From the NCBI GenBank assembly GCA_028871795.1, contig JAGWMG010000015.1, positions 1-64,000 on the forward strand: a DNA stretch of 64,000 nucleotides, written 5' to 3'. The stretch comes from Alphaproteobacteria bacterium. Lineage in GTDB: Bacteria > Pseudomonadota > Alphaproteobacteria > Micropepsales > Micropepsaceae. The position numbers and the translations under genes are program-made. Below are positions 1-9,636 of this stretch, piece after piece. Position 1 is the stretch's first letter. The number at the start of each line of letters is the position of its first letter. The notes under the pieces are model-generated. The model saw only the letters and a list, made by a program, of their open reading frames with translations, made no database searches and was not told where the DNA came from.

Positions 1-3000
1 TGTTGAAGCTGGTATAGGAAACGGCACGCACCGCACCGGCGCCCGAGCAGTTCGCGGGATAGCTGCCGGTGTAGGTGCAGTCCATGTTGCCGTTGGCGTC
101 GTAGTGGTAGTTCGGATTGACGACGCCGTTCACCGTGCCGGCGATGGCGGAGACCGCGTGGGGCCGCGCCGATCCGCCGGAGGGATAGCTGTAGGCTCCG
201 ACGTCGGATTTCGAGGTGATGTTGCCCAGCGCGTCGTAGGCGACGGTCTTGGTGTTGATCCCGGACCCCGACGAGGTGCATGTCGAGGCGCCGTTGCCTA
301 CCGCGTAGTTCGTCAGACGGTTCAGGGCGTCGTAGCAGGAATATTCGGGTGTGCCCGATGCGTAATAGTCCTTGCGATAAGTCAGATTGCCGAGCGTGTC
401 GAAGGTGTAGTCGAAGCGGGCCACCGTGCCCGATCCGGCGCTCTCGGCGGCCAGGAAACCGGTGGCGGGGTCATAGCTGTTGGTCTGGCTGACGCCGTTG
501 CCGAAGGTCTGCCCGGTCGGATGCATCTCGGCATCACGGCTGTTCGCCGTCCAGAGAGTTGCGCCGGTGGCGTTGTCCTTGATCTGCGAGAGATAACCGA
601 GGCTGGTATAGGCGTAGAGCGCCGTGAAGCCCGAGGGATAGGCGACGGTCGAGAGCCGTCCGTTGGAGTCGTAAGCATCGGTGTAGGTGTAATTGGTGCC
701 TCCGGCTGCGAGCGTGCTGGTGGAGGGCCGGCCCAGGCTGTCATAGGTGAAGGTGCGGTCAGAGACCACGGTGGAGCATCCCGAGGACGTGCAGGCTCTG
801 GCTTCGGCCAGCTTGCCGATGCCATGGCTGGCGGTGTCGAAAGTCCAGACGCTGTAGAGATCGGCTTCCGTGCGGCTCGTGACCCGGCCGAGCAAATCGT
901 AGGTCAGCGTCGTCGTTTGGCTCTTGGCATCGGTCTGAGAGCTGAGTTCGCCAAGTACGTCGTAGACGTACGACCACGACCCCATATCGGGATCGGACGA
1001 CGCCGTCTTGTTGCCGCGCAGGTCGTAGGTGTTGGTGATGACGTTATTGGAAGGATCGGTGACCGTCAGCAGGTCACCCTCGGCATCGTAGACATAGCTG
1101 GTTGTGTGGCTCAGGGGATCGGTCACCGAAGCGACAAGGCCTTGCGGGTTCTTGACCGTGGTCGTGGTCTGGCCGTGATCGTTGGTCGCCGTCGTGGTGA
1201 GACCCTGGAAAACAAAATCGACCGTACCGCCGTTCGGCAACGCGACGTGCGTCACCCGGCCGATGGGGTCATAAGTGTTGACGGTCCACTTAGGCGTGCC
1301 GCCGGACACAAAATATGGCCGGCTTGTTTGGGATACACGACCGTTTGTGTCGTACTGAATCGCGGAGCGAATCCAACTTCCGTCGAAGCCCTGCACATCG
1401 GAGGCGAGGGAGCGGCTGAGACTGTCGTAGTAGGTGATGCTCTGAGGGCCGTTCTGAGTCCCGCCGGAGTTCTGGGGGGTCGCGGTCGCGATATAGGCGC
1501 CATTTGTCACGCACGAGGCACTGCCGCCGTTTACGCCGGAACAATAGGCGTAGGAGACCACCGTCTTGTTGCCGTCGGGACGTGTCTCCAGCGTTTTGCG
1601 GCCGAAGGTGTCGTAGCTCCAGGTCGTAGTGAGGCCGTTGGGGCCGGTGTGGCTGGTCGGCGCACCGAAACGGACATCGTATGCCCAGGTCTCCGACTGC
1701 GACAGTGCATTGGTCGCCGAGGTCTGGAACTCGCCCAGCGAATCGTAGCCCGCGCTGGTTGACCGCGACGTGATGGCGGAGCCGCTGACCGTCACGGTCA
1801 CGCGGTGTCCGTAAGGGTCATAGGTATAGTCGGTCTGGACACCGATGGATGAATACGTGCAGTTCGACGTGGAAATGGGCTCGATGACCTCCCGCGTGAG
1901 CAGGCCCGTGCCGGAATCGTATTGGAAGCAGGACGTTCGTGTGATCGACGAAGACCCAACCGTGCTGGCGACGACGGTGCTCGTCAGCCGCCCCAGGAAC
2001 CAGTTCGTGGAATCGTTGAGGAAGGTGTTGGTGGTGTCTTTCGTGGATGTGGTCGATCCGCCATAGGTGGTCGATACATCAATCTCGGTGGCGTTGCCGA
2101 ATCCCGTCGGCGAAGTTCCAGCGCAGATACTTGTGAACATGCCTGTGCTGCAATCGTACGTATAGTTCGTGGTGGTCGTCGGCATCGCATAGGTGTTGCC
2201 GGTGCTGGAATCCTGGTCGGTGCTCGCCACGGCGCTTTGTGAGAGTGACACAAAATGCCTTGCGACACCGTCCGTACCTGTTCCAAGACTGATGTCGGCG
2301 AAGGTATTGGTTGTGCTGTTGAGGGTGACCGTTCCGCCGCCCGTCTTTGGCGCGGTCTTGGTCTGTGAAGCGATCAGTCCGACAAATGGGAAATCCGTGT
2401 GATAGTTCGTGGTCTGTACGACGCCGGTTTGCACATCGGTGACCGCCATCGACGCGAATCCGAGGAATCCGCGGCCGTGCAGGTCTGACTTGGCGCCGCC
2501 ATAAGCGTAGGTGCTGCTGTAGCAGTTCGTCGTGTTGGGCGGCGAGCAGGCGCCAAGTCCGTTGCTTGCATCCACTTCCGAGACAACATAGAGGGGGCCG
2601 TCGATCCCCACTGTCGGATAGGTGTCGCCGCACGCGTAGGTACTTGGGTTGTTTGGGCACTTCGTATAGAGCGTTCCGTTCTTGTTGAGCCGGTCATAGG
2701 TAATCGTGGTTGTGGCCGTGATCCCATTGTTTATCGAGGTTATCAATTCGGGAGCATAGGAGAACGTGTACTCCAGGTCGCCCGACGGCTTTTGAATCCA
2801 GAGCTCATTCGCACCGTCGTTGTTCCAATCTCCAATACGCGCATTGATGGACGCTTGACCGAATTGTGGATTGTCGGCGGAGTTACCGCTGTTGGGGATC
2901 GTCGCAGCCTGGACAAAGCCGGAGCCGGTCGAGAGCCAAATCTGATGCGGTGTCGTGATACCATAGTGGGTTCCCACGCCGTCGGCTATGAACACGAGGT

Positions 3001-4969
3001 CCGCTTTTCCGTCTCCGTTAAAGTCGCCGGCCGTGATCGTGTATTTGGACCACGTGGAGGACCCCGAAATCGCAATGCCCGTCGCGAATCCGGTTCCGGT
3101 CGAGAGGTACAGCGTTGCTCCCGATGAGTTTATCGCCAATACGTCCGTTTTCCCGTCGCCATTGAAGTCGCCGAGCACGATGGTGTACCCGTTCGCGATC
3201 CAGTTGGGGACCGATGCCTGCGACACCGCCGGATTGCAGAAATATTTGATGATCGGCGTGTAACCGCTGCCTTGCACGAGTACGTCCGTGCAGCCATCGC
3301 CGTCAAAATCCGCCGGAATCCGTGTGGCGTAGAGACCGGCAAGTCCCGAGATTGCCGAACTCGCCGCGAAGGTTCCATCGCCACTGCTGTAATAGACATA
3401 GCTTGACGTTCCGGAAATCAGAAGGTCGCCGCGGCCATCGCCGTTAAAATCGCCGAACTGGAACGTCGTATTGTTGGGAAACGTGGTTCCCTGCTCTACG
3501 AGACTGCCCGCTTCGTCGTTGATCTGGAACTTGTGGATCGGGTTTCCGCTAGAATCGCGGGCGGTGAGCATGAGGTCCGAAAAGCCGTCGCCATTCAAAT
3601 CCAACACAATAGGCGACACTTCTTGTTGTGCGCTGCACAAGTCATCGCGCACGTGCCGCCAGGTCGGCGGAGTGGTGTCTACATATTCGTAGGTCCAGAA
3701 CCATGAAGCCATCCCGCTGTCGGTGAAACTTCCGCTCTGGGTTCCAAACAGAACGCCGCAATAGGTGCTCGACGAGAACCACGGAATAAAATCGAGAAGT
3801 CCGTCGCCGTTAAAATCGCCGAACATCATATCGCTGGTGTAGCTGGAGATCAGCGCGGGGTTGGGCGTCACGGCCGTTGGAGTGAACGTTCCCGATCCGC
3901 CTTGCCAGCCGAAGGTGGTGGGCGCAAGGCAATTCGTGCCGCTGCTATCGCATATGCTCACGGACGTGACGCGGGAATGCGTCGTGGATGTGCCGGCGCG
4001 ATAGTTCAGATGATAATCGTAGACCAGGTTCGTGCTTTGATAGGTTTTGACGTCCGTCAACAGAACCGTGGTCTGTTGGAACGAACCCGCCTGATAAATC
4101 GGCGTCGCGTCGACGCGCGATGTGTATGCGAACTGAACTGAGTTGTAGGGGTTTAAGCTGGCGCCCGCGTTGCCCGTATAGTCGATGCGCAGCGGATAGG
4201 ACTCGCCGTTCGTCGTACGGTCGGTGTCGGTGCAGGCCGACGACACGATTGGCGCGCAATTGTAGGTGACAGTGAGATAATTGCCCTTGGTGTCGGAAAT
4301 CTTGTTCACGGCCCAAGCGCGCGCCGTGGAGGTGCCGACGGCGAGAATTTTTGAATCCGTGGTGTTGCCGAATTCCATGATCTGGCCGGCTTTGGTCCAA
4401 ACCCTGAAGTACGATGGGCCACTGCCCGCCGTGCCGTAGGAGATGACCTTGGTAAAGCCTTCGATTTCGGTACGATATTCCGTGCCGTCAGCGCCGTATG
4501 TTCCGTTGATGGAGACGAGCCTCTGGCCGTCCATGCAGAAGCGGTCGTTGGCGTCGTAATTGACGCCGCCATGGATGTTCTCCTGCGCAAGCGTGCGCGG
4601 ACATCTCGTGATGGAAGGAAGGCCAGAGAGCGTCCAGCCTAGGCCTACGATTCCGTCCCCACTTTGGCTCGAATAATCGAGCGACAATGCTGGCACCATC
4701 CCCGCCGTTCCGGGCGGAACGGCTATAGGTATCGTGTACGTCGCCGCGCCCGTGGCGCTGACATTGAATTGCCCCGGCACGATCATCGCTGGTGGCGCGT
4801 CAGCGGCGCTCGCTGTACCGGCGAATAGTCCAGTGACCGCAAGAACGGCGGCGAGCGAGAATCGCCCGCGCCATTTTCCAAATATGGGAGATGCGCTTCG
4901 TCCGGCGTGGCGTTTGCGCCTGACTTGCTCTAACGAGCCTTCAGATTGTGAGCCAACCCGACCGGACAT
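1..4969 (-). CDS. Secreted SpvB / FG-GAP / RHS-repeat giant protein, 3' end outside window
   Basis: One uninterrupted minus-strand frame runs from ATG at 4969 to the window edge, about 1,656 codons, so the C-terminus is missing. GGAGA six bases upstream of the ATG is the ribosome site. Residues about 37-57 form a signal peptide ending near TASA. Residues about 60-140 match the SpvB/TcdB N-terminal domain seen in Tc-toxin B subunits and large RHS proteins (GQFNVSATGAATYTIPI, then LSLDYSSQSGDGIVGLGW). From about residue 377 to 710, DFNGDGxxD-type motifs mark FG-GAP/VCBS calcium-binding beta-propeller repeats. From about residue 1,030 on, many YDxxGR-type RHS/YD repeats follow. Family knowledge suggests a secreted shell-like RHS protein that may carry a variable C-terminal toxin or adhesin part. 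That part lies outside the window, so activity is unknown. I checked the frame at five places along the gene and found no break. Confidence 0.88.
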   Translation of the reverse strand, partial: MSGRVGSQSEGSLEQVRRKRHAGRSASPIFGKWRGRFSLAAVLAVTGLFAGTASAADAPPAMIVPGQFNVSATGAATYTIPIAVPPGTAGMVPALSLDYSSQSGDGIVGLGWTLSGLPSITRCPRTLAQENIHGGVNYDANDRFCMDGQRLVSINGTYGADGTEYRTEIEGFTKVISYGTAGSGPSYFRVWTKAGQIMEFGNTTDSKILAVGTSTARAWAVNKISDTKGNYLTVTYNCAPIVSSACTDTDRTTNGESYPLRIDYTGNAGASLNPYNSVQFAYTSRVDATPIYQAGSFQQTTVLLTDVKTYQSTNLVYDYHLNYRAGTSTTHSRVTSVSICDSSGTNCLAPTTFGWQGGSGTFTPTAVTPNPALISSYTSDMMFGDFNGDGLLDFIPWFSSSTYCGVLFGTQSGSFTDSGMASWFWTYEYVDTTPPTWRHVRDDLCSAQQEVSPIVLDLNGDGFSDLMLTARDSSGNPIHKFQINDEAGSLVEQGTTFPNNTTFQFGDFNGDGRGDLLISGTSSYVYYSSGDGTFAASSAISGLAGLYATRIPADFDGDGCTDVLVQGSGYTPIIKYFCNPAVSQASVPNWIANGYTIVLGDFNGDGKTDVLAINSSGATLYLSTGTGFATGIAISGSSTWSKYTITAGDFNGDGKADLVFIADGVGTHYGITTPHQIWLSTGSGFVQAATIPNSGNSADNPQFGQASINARIGDWNNDGANELWIQKPSGDLEYTFSYAPELITSINNGITATTTITYDRLNKNGTLYTKCPNNPSTYACGDTYPTVGIDGPLYVVSEVDASNGLGACSPPNTTNCYSSTYAYGGAKSDLHGRGFLGFASMAVTDVQTGVVQTTNYHTDFPFVGLIASQTKTAPKTGGGTVTLNSTTNTFADISLGTGTDGVARHFVSLSQSAVASTDQDSSTGNTYAMPTTTTNYTYDCSTGMFTSICAGTSPTGFGNATEIDVSTTYGGSTTSTKDTTNTFLNDSTNWFLGRLTSTVVASTVGSSSITRTSCFQYDSGTGLLTREVIEPISTSNCTYSSIGVQTDYTYDPYGHRVTVTVSGSAITSRSTSAGYDSLGEFQTSATNALSQSETWAYDVRFGAPTSHTGPNGLTTTWSYDTFGRKTLETRPDGNKTVVSYAYCSGVNGGSASCVTNGAYIATATPQNSGGTQNGPQSITYYDSLSRSLASDVQGFDGSWIRSAIQYDTNGRVSQTSRPYFVSGGTPKWTVNTYDPIGRVTHVALPNGGTVDFVFQGLTTTATNDHGQTTTTVKNPQGLVASVTDPLSHTTSYVYDAEGDLLTVTDPSNNVITNTYDLRGNKTASSDPDMGSWSYVYDVLGELSSQTDAKSQTTTLTYDLLGRVTSRTEADLYSVWTFDTASHGIGKLAEARACTSSGCSTVVSDRTFTYDSLGRPSTSTLAAGGTNYTYTDAYDSNGRLSTVAYPSGFTALYAYTSLGYLSQIKDNATGATLWTANSRDAEMHPTGQTFGNGVSQTNSYDPATGFLAAESAGSGTVARFDYTFDTLGNLTYRKDYYASGTPEYSCYDALNRLTNYAVGNGASTCTSSGSGINTKTVAYDALGNITSKSDVGAYSYPSGGSARPHAVSAIAGTVNGVVNPNYHYDANGNMDCTYTGSYPANCSGAGAVRAVSYTSFN

Positions 4970-5079
4970 TTGCGCTCTCCAAAAAGGGACTAACGCAAGC
5001 GACGCGTACGCTCAACCTGCTTGAATGCACATCTCGACAAATTGGACGACAAAGTGACGAATCAAAGCGATATGTCCTT

Positions 5080-6300
5080 CTAATTCGTCCTTGCCAAATG
5101 AACATTTTCGATGTGCGCCAAACGCTGCTCCAGTTGGGAGAGTCGTCGATTATCCCCGGCGAGGCGCGATTTGAGGACGCCAATCTCCCCTGCCTGGACG
5201 TCATTTGCAGCCTTCAGCTGCTTGACGGCGCTTACCAACACGGCCGTCAGTTGGGCGTACTTCACGCCTTCCACTTTCTGGTCCTTGTAGGTCACGAACA
5301 GCGGATTGATCTTTTCCACCTCTTCCGCGATGAGACCAAGATCGCGTTCGTTTCGGCCCTTCCACTTGAACGTCACGGGACGCATTTTCACGATGTCGCT
5401 TAGGCCGAATGTCGCGTCCTTCACGTTCTCCTTGTAGCGAATGCTGGAGGAGCAACTCGAAAGGACGTTCGCATTCTGGCAGACGCTGGCAGACCCGGCG
5501 GTTGCGAACGAATCGACCTGAACTTTTCCGTTCACTTCGAGTGTTTGGGCTGGCGTTGCCGTCCCGATGCCGACGTTGCCGGTGCCGTCGATTGCGATAC
5601 GCCTTGTCAAGGTATGTGAACCGTCCTGCGCCGCGGTCCATAAGCTAAGCTTGCCGCCGTCTGTAGCGCCGGAGTTGTTGGTATTTTCCGCGGCCATGAA
5701 CCCCGCCGTGTAATGGCCACCGCCGCTGGGGTTTACGTTAAATGCCAATCCGCCCGAATAACCGTTGCCGTTCGAGCTTTCGATTTGCTGAGCAATGTTT
5801 GTTATTGTTCCATAATTTCCGTATAAATGAAGAAGCGCAGCCGGCGACGCCGTACCAATACCGACATTGCCGGTGCTTTTCTGGATAAGCAGATTGGTTG
5901 AGCCAGAGGCGTTGTAGAAGGCAAAGTCGCCGGTACTGCCCAGTGCCGGGTCTACACCAACCTCCCAATAGGTTGTGCCGGCGTTCTGCAAAACGAATCC
6001 CGCAACGTGCGACGTATCCGGGCGGTTTAAAACAATGAGGGCGTGCGCCGCGCTCGGAGAAATGGTGAGAACCGAGGTTGGCGACGTCGTACCGATGCCG
6101 ACGTTGCCTGTAAAGTTCGGACAATTGAGAATGTAGTTGAAGTTATCCATCACTTGCGTGGCGTCGGCTGTAGTACCGTTTGTCAGCGTGTGAAATGTCG
6201 GGCAGGTGGCGCCAGCTGCGGTCGAGAACGCAGCCAACAACGCCGCGCCGATTATCACCCTTGAAAGGCTTCGGACCGCACGACGTGCGGATGCGTTCAC
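5080..6300 (-). CDS. Secreted fibre-like protein with C-terminal peptidase S74 (endosialidase chaperone) domain
   Basis: With the GTG start at 6300 the protein has 406 residues. An N-terminal signal peptide of about 27 residues ends in STAAGA. The middle carries several GNVGIGT(A/T)(S/T)P motifs, typical of fibre proteins whose sequence resembles phage tail spikes. Residues about 286-380 match the S74 intramolecular chaperone: SIRYKEN, PVTFKWK, GLIAEEVEKINP and VEGVKYAQL. The last 35 residues look like a coiled coil. In known family members this domain trimerises the fibre and then cuts itself off with a Ser/Lys dyad. The frame stays open upstream: ATG 6405 has a good GGGAG site and TTG 6555 is also possible, but the GTG places the signal peptide at the N-terminus. 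No phage structural genes are nearby, so a cell-surface fibre paired with the adjacent RHS gene is my inference. Confidence 0.8.
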   Translation of the reverse strand: MNASARRAVRSLSRVIIGAALLAAFSTAAGATCPTFHTLTNGTTADATQVMDNFNYILNCPNFTGNVGIGTTSPTSVLTISPSAAHALIVLNRPDTSHVAGFVLQNAGTTYWEVGVDPALGSTGDFAFYNASGSTNLLIQKSTGNVGIGTASPAALLHLYGNYGTITNIAQQIESSNGNGYSGGLAFNVNPSGGGHYTAGFMAAENTNNSGATDGGKLSLWTAAQDGSHTLTRRIAIDGTGNVGIGTATPAQTLEVNGKVQVDSFATAGSASVCQNANVLSSCSSSIRYKENVKDATFGLSDIVKMRPVTFKWKGRNERDLGLIAEEVEKINPLFVTYKDQKVEGVKYAQLTAVLVSAVKQLKAANDVQAGEIGVLKSRLAGDNRRLSQLEQRLAHIENVHLARTN

Positions 6301-6555
6301 AAACCTAGTCCATAGCTTTTGGCGAAGATTGATGCCGATGCGCGCATGAATTGTATCAGTTCCGCCGTCGTCACAAGACTCTGCGCCCGTCCGTATCTGC
6401 AACATTCGATTGCTCCCATTGCAGCGAGTGATCACACCGCCGGACACGACAGAATGTGTCCCGCTTACTCGCGAAATTGTTTGGAAACGCTTTATCAGAA
6501 ATACGGATACCGCTCGCGTTATCGCCTCCATCGGTGTGCCCCCGCCGTCAAGCAA

Positions 6556-6992
6556 GTATCTACCTTAAACTGCAATTAAAATAAATCAACCTTGACTGGC
6601 GGCACACGCAACTCAACCATCGCTAAGGCCGACTACTGCTTCGTGTCCGCCCCTATGTGAGGGCTACGGCGATGCGGTTGAATCAGTTAGGTGCGGAAAT
6701 CGGCCGCAACAAAGCCAAATTCGATAGCGGCCAGAGCTTCATCGACCCATAATCACCGGCCAGGGCTGTGTTCCCGCCCCACACCGCACAAAATCCCGGT
6801 TCTTCGAGGTGTCCGGTTGACTATGACAACCCAGTTCTCAGTTTCATCCTGCCCGGTGCGCCAGTTGACCAGCCGAATGACGGCTCTCGCGTCCATTTCC
6901 CGTACCTCGCCGGGGCCGTAAGACGCAGCCGTCACATAGGCATTACACAAGGCCCGTAAATCCGCCGCGGGACCGCCGTGCGCCAGCAGCCG
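6556..6992. other. Intergenic stretch with no convincing gene
   Basis: This 437-base stretch between the S74 gene and the next secreted protein holds only short frames. One is a plus-strand run from ATG at 6672 that encodes 26 codons (MRLNQLGAEIGRNKAKF at its start) and reads in frame with about ten further upstream codons. The other is a 65-codon minus-strand frame at 6753-6950. I recognise neither. The part next to 6556-6600 is AT-rich and probably holds the S74 gene's promoter. The remainder could be a decayed gene fragment. Confidence 0.4.
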
Positions 6993-7349
6993 TCAACTGC
7001 AGCCCGCCGGCGGAGATGCCCAGTCGGTGGTGATGCGCAGGACCGCGCCCGGGGCCACTTTATAGGCCAGAATCGTGATTCCGTCGGCGGCGTTGTACGA
7101 CGGTATCGGAGCACCCTGGTAAAGAATCTGCGATTGCCCCAGGTCGTAAATGACGATTTCCGTCCAGCCGCCAAAATAGTCGAGTTTGACTGTCGAAGGC
7201 TTTGTGACACGCACGCCGGTCAGCCAGTGAGCCACCGCATCTCCGCCGCCGGGCCTCCAATCATAGCTGCAGACGGTGGCGCTCGCTGGACTTGAAAATT
7301 GTACCAGGGCCATGAGGCCTACGACAAAAAGCATGCTCGGACATTTCAT
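6993..7349 (-). CDS. Small secreted protein of unknown function
   Basis: The 118-residue product begins with a clear signal peptide (hydrophobic residues about 5-20, cleavage after ASA near residue 24). The mature part is about 94 residues, rich in aromatic and beta-branched residues, with one Cys near the start and one near the end that could form a disulfide. I recognise no family. It lies 65 bases downstream of another secreted-protein gene on the same strand, so the two may be co-transcribed. A small periplasmic or extracellular beta protein is the most that can be inferred. Confidence 0.65.
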   Translation of the reverse strand: MKCPSMLFVVGLMALVQFSSPASATVCSYDWRPGGGDAVAHWLTGVRVTKPSTVKLDYFGGWTEIVIYDLGQSQILYQGAPIPSYNAADGITILAYKVAPGAVLRITTDWASPPAGCS

Positions 7350-7414
7350 GGTGTGGTTTCTCCCCGAATTGTTCCTGTTTACGTCTGCTACTGTGCGAAA
7401 TCATCGGCCGCGCG

Positions 7415-8341
7415 CTAACGACAGGTGACAGATGAAATGCGGCCGCACGGGTGCGGCGGCTGGCACACTCTGCCGTCACCGATAACACGCGTCATTGGCA
7501 CCGTTTCTTCCGTGTGATTGCTCGAACTCAGATAGCCGCGGCTCTTGCAGTAGGCATCCGCCGCCGGCGCACCGCACTCGTTCTCGAATATGCGGCACAC
7601 ATCAAGAGGCAGATCGCCAACCATCGGATCGGAAATCGTAAAGCCTCCCCCGCCGCTCAAACTGGATGACGCTTCGCAGGTCAGATGCGCAACCCCCTGA
7701 TACCCGGCTTCGGGCGCCACGACCGTGCGCCGCGTTTCGCCGCCGCAGGACCATTCCGCAACATAGTCTTTGGCGCACCCAAAGCTCGGGTCGCCGATCT
7801 TCTGATAATCGACCGTGTAATCGCAGGTCCGTCGGCCGTTGCACGCGCTGGCGAGATCGCCCGTGACGTTGCCGTGCGGGACGCCGCAATTGCCGCCATA
7901 GGTGCCGGCCAATACCTGGATTGAACCGCCCGACGCATCGACGTCGGATCCCGATGAACCGCCGCCGAAATCGTCGGACCCGCGAACGGGGGTAAGGTCG
8001 TGGACTTTTGAACAATCTTTGTTTGGGCTGATACAAGCGAGAAACGCTTGATAGCGGTCCACGCGGTTCCAATCATCTGCGATCTCGGCAGCCTGAATCC
8101 TGCTGTTCAGCCAAAAGATCAAGCCGGTCTTGACGACATCCGGTGAATTCCCGAGCGCGCCCGCGACGTCGCTGACGCCGGGCGGCAACCACTCGCCTGC
8201 TGCGGTCGTGGCGGCCGCGCTGCCTCCGGCGGCAACCATCTCGATGAAATTCTTCCATTGGTCCTGCGTGGTGGCGCGCACGGCCGTAGCCGTGTCCATC
8301 GCCAGGACCATGACCATCGCGATGATGTGCCACTTTTTCAT
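7415..8341 (-). CDS. Secreted protein with SUEL-like lectin domain and Cys-rich C-terminus
   Basis: I chose ATG 8341 (308 residues) because a G-rich run lies five bases upstream; TTG 8356 is the in-frame alternative. Residues 1-24 are a signal peptide. A helical region is followed by a Gly/Ser/Asp linker near 122-140. Residues about 141-223 resemble galactose/rhamnose-binding (SUEL-type) lectin domains: YGGNCG, then ACNGRRTC, then SFGCAKDYV and WSCGG, with Cys spacing like that family. Residues 248-308 form a second Cys-rich module containing ECGAPAADAYCKSRGY and a final CGRISSVTC, a pattern I know from other secreted proteobacterial proteins of unknown role. Carbohydrate binding is an inference. 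It sits in the same minus-strand cluster as the RHS and S74 genes. Confidence 0.65.
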   Translation of the reverse strand: MKKWHIIAMVMVLAMDTATAVRATTQDQWKNFIEMVAAGGSAAATTAAGEWLPPGVSDVAGALGNSPDVVKTGLIFWLNSRIQAAEIADDWNRVDRYQAFLACISPNKDCSKVHDLTPVRGSDDFGGGSSGSDVDASGGSIQVLAGTYGGNCGVPHGNVTGDLASACNGRRTCDYTVDYQKIGDPSFGCAKDYVAEWSCGGETRRTVVAPEAGYQGVAHLTCEASSSLSGGGGFTISDPMVGDLPLDVCRIFENECGAPAADAYCKSRGYLSSSNHTEETVPMTRVIGDGRVCQPPHPCGRISSVTCR

Positions 8342-8583
8342 GGTGCCCCCCCGCAAGAGATTGGATTTGATCGACGCTAGCCACCCCAGTTGAACGGCGA
8401 CATCTTAGCACGTTCCACGGCTTCCGGGAGCGGGCCGCCCCATGAATGTCCGATGCCCGCGTTGTGGCAATCCAGGGGCTTGAAAACACGGCACGAACGG
8501 CATTTCGGATGGCGGATTCCTTTGCCGTCGGCATCCCCTGCCTTTCACTCGGGCGGCTGGCAAGCTGCCCTTTTTCCTGCGGT

Positions 8584-9582
8584 TCAAAGCGGGAGCGCGC
8601 CGACAAAGCCTTCGTCCGGCATCGCCCGCAGCCGGTTGCGCAAGGGCCGCACGAAGGGGGCCGCAGAAATCTCGAACAAATCGCCGTTCTCGGCCCTCAC
8701 TCCACGGGCATAGCTGACGCAGGCCGCGCCGAAGAAATGGATGTGCAAGTCGCCCGGCCGGCGGAAGGTAGCGTACTTGAAATGGTGATGTTCGAGATTG
8801 GCCAGCGAATGACACATGTTCGCCTCGCCCGTCGCGAAATTCTCCGACCACACCGTCTGTTGCCCCCGCCGGATCGACACTTTCCCGCGCACGTCCTGCG
8901 GCAGCGCACCGACCAGGATCTCCGGCCCGACTGAGCAGGCTCGCAATTTGGAGTGCGCGAGATAAAGGTAATTGCGGCTTTCCAGCCGATGATCGGAATA
9001 TTCGTTGCCCAGCGCGTAGCCGATGCGCATCGGTACGCCGTCCGAGCGGATGAGGTAGAGGCCGGCGATCTCGCTTTCCTCGCCGCCGTCTTCGGCATAC
9101 CCCGGCAGGGGCAGATCGCCGCCCGGCGGCACCAGTGCGCTGCCGTCGCCCTTGAAGAACCATTCGGGCGGAGCGCCGACGGCGCCTGCGGGCGGGCGTC
9201 CACCTTCGACGCCGATGGCGTACATCCGCATCGAATCGGTTTCCTTGCCGGCCATTGCCGCCGCGTGCATCTTGTCGCGCCCGGCTGCGCTCGCCAGATG
9301 GGTCAGCCCAGTCCCGGTGACCAGGCAGTGCGCCGGATCGGGATGCACGACCGGCGAAAGCAGGCGGCCTTCCAGCGCCAAGGCGCCATAGTCCAGCAGG
9401 TCTGCGCGGGCGCGCTCTTCCGCCAGAACGGCGAGTGGCCGCCGGCTTTCCGCGGCGTCGCGCGCAAGTTCATAAAGCGTGCCCGTGCCGATGCTTTCCG
9501 CGGCGCGTCCGTCCGCCGCCACGCGCGCAGCGCGCGGTTGGCCGTCTTCGCCGCGATATTGGAAGAGCAGCACGGGTTCCAT
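8584..9582 (-). CDS. GguC/AraD1-like fumarylacetoacetate hydrolase-fold protein
   Basis: The 332-residue protein starts at ATG 9582. It resembles the AraD1/GguC branch of the FAH superfamily: TGTGLTHLASAAGRDKMH near residue 90, GVEGGRP, PEWFFKGDG, YAEDGGEESEIAGLY and the C-terminal block LHIHFFGAACVSYARGV. Family members are sugar-acid dehydratases or hydrolases, or lie beside sugar ABC transporters (GguC), and bind a divalent metal through acidic residues. No sugar-uptake or pentose genes are nearby, so the substrate cannot be assigned. The gene is alone in its orientation block, with 54 bases to msrC upstream and about 240 bases of no visible feature downstream. Confidence 0.7.
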   Translation of the reverse strand: MEPVLLFQYRGEDGQPRAARVAADGRAAESIGTGTLYELARDAAESRRPLAVLAEERARADLLDYGALALEGRLLSPVVHPDPAHCLVTGTGLTHLASAAGRDKMHAAAMAGKETDSMRMYAIGVEGGRPPAGAVGAPPEWFFKGDGSALVPPGGDLPLPGYAEDGGEESEIAGLYLIRSDGVPMRIGYALGNEYSDHRLESRNYLYLAHSKLRACSVGPEILVGALPQDVRGKVSIRRGQQTVWSENFATGEANMCHSLANLEHHHFKYATFRRPGDLHIHFFGAACVSYARGVRAENGDLFEISAAPFVRPLRNRLRAMPDEGFVGALPL

Positions 9583-9636
9583 CGTCTTTTGTCCGCCCGC
9601 CGCACTATCGCGAATATCGCAGGCCCGGACAACCTG

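Noticed and set aside
104..1762. Long plus-strand open frame of about 550 codons
   Set aside because: It is antisense to the RHS gene, has a low-complexity Gly/Arg/Val composition and no domain; it arises from the repeats on the opposite strand.
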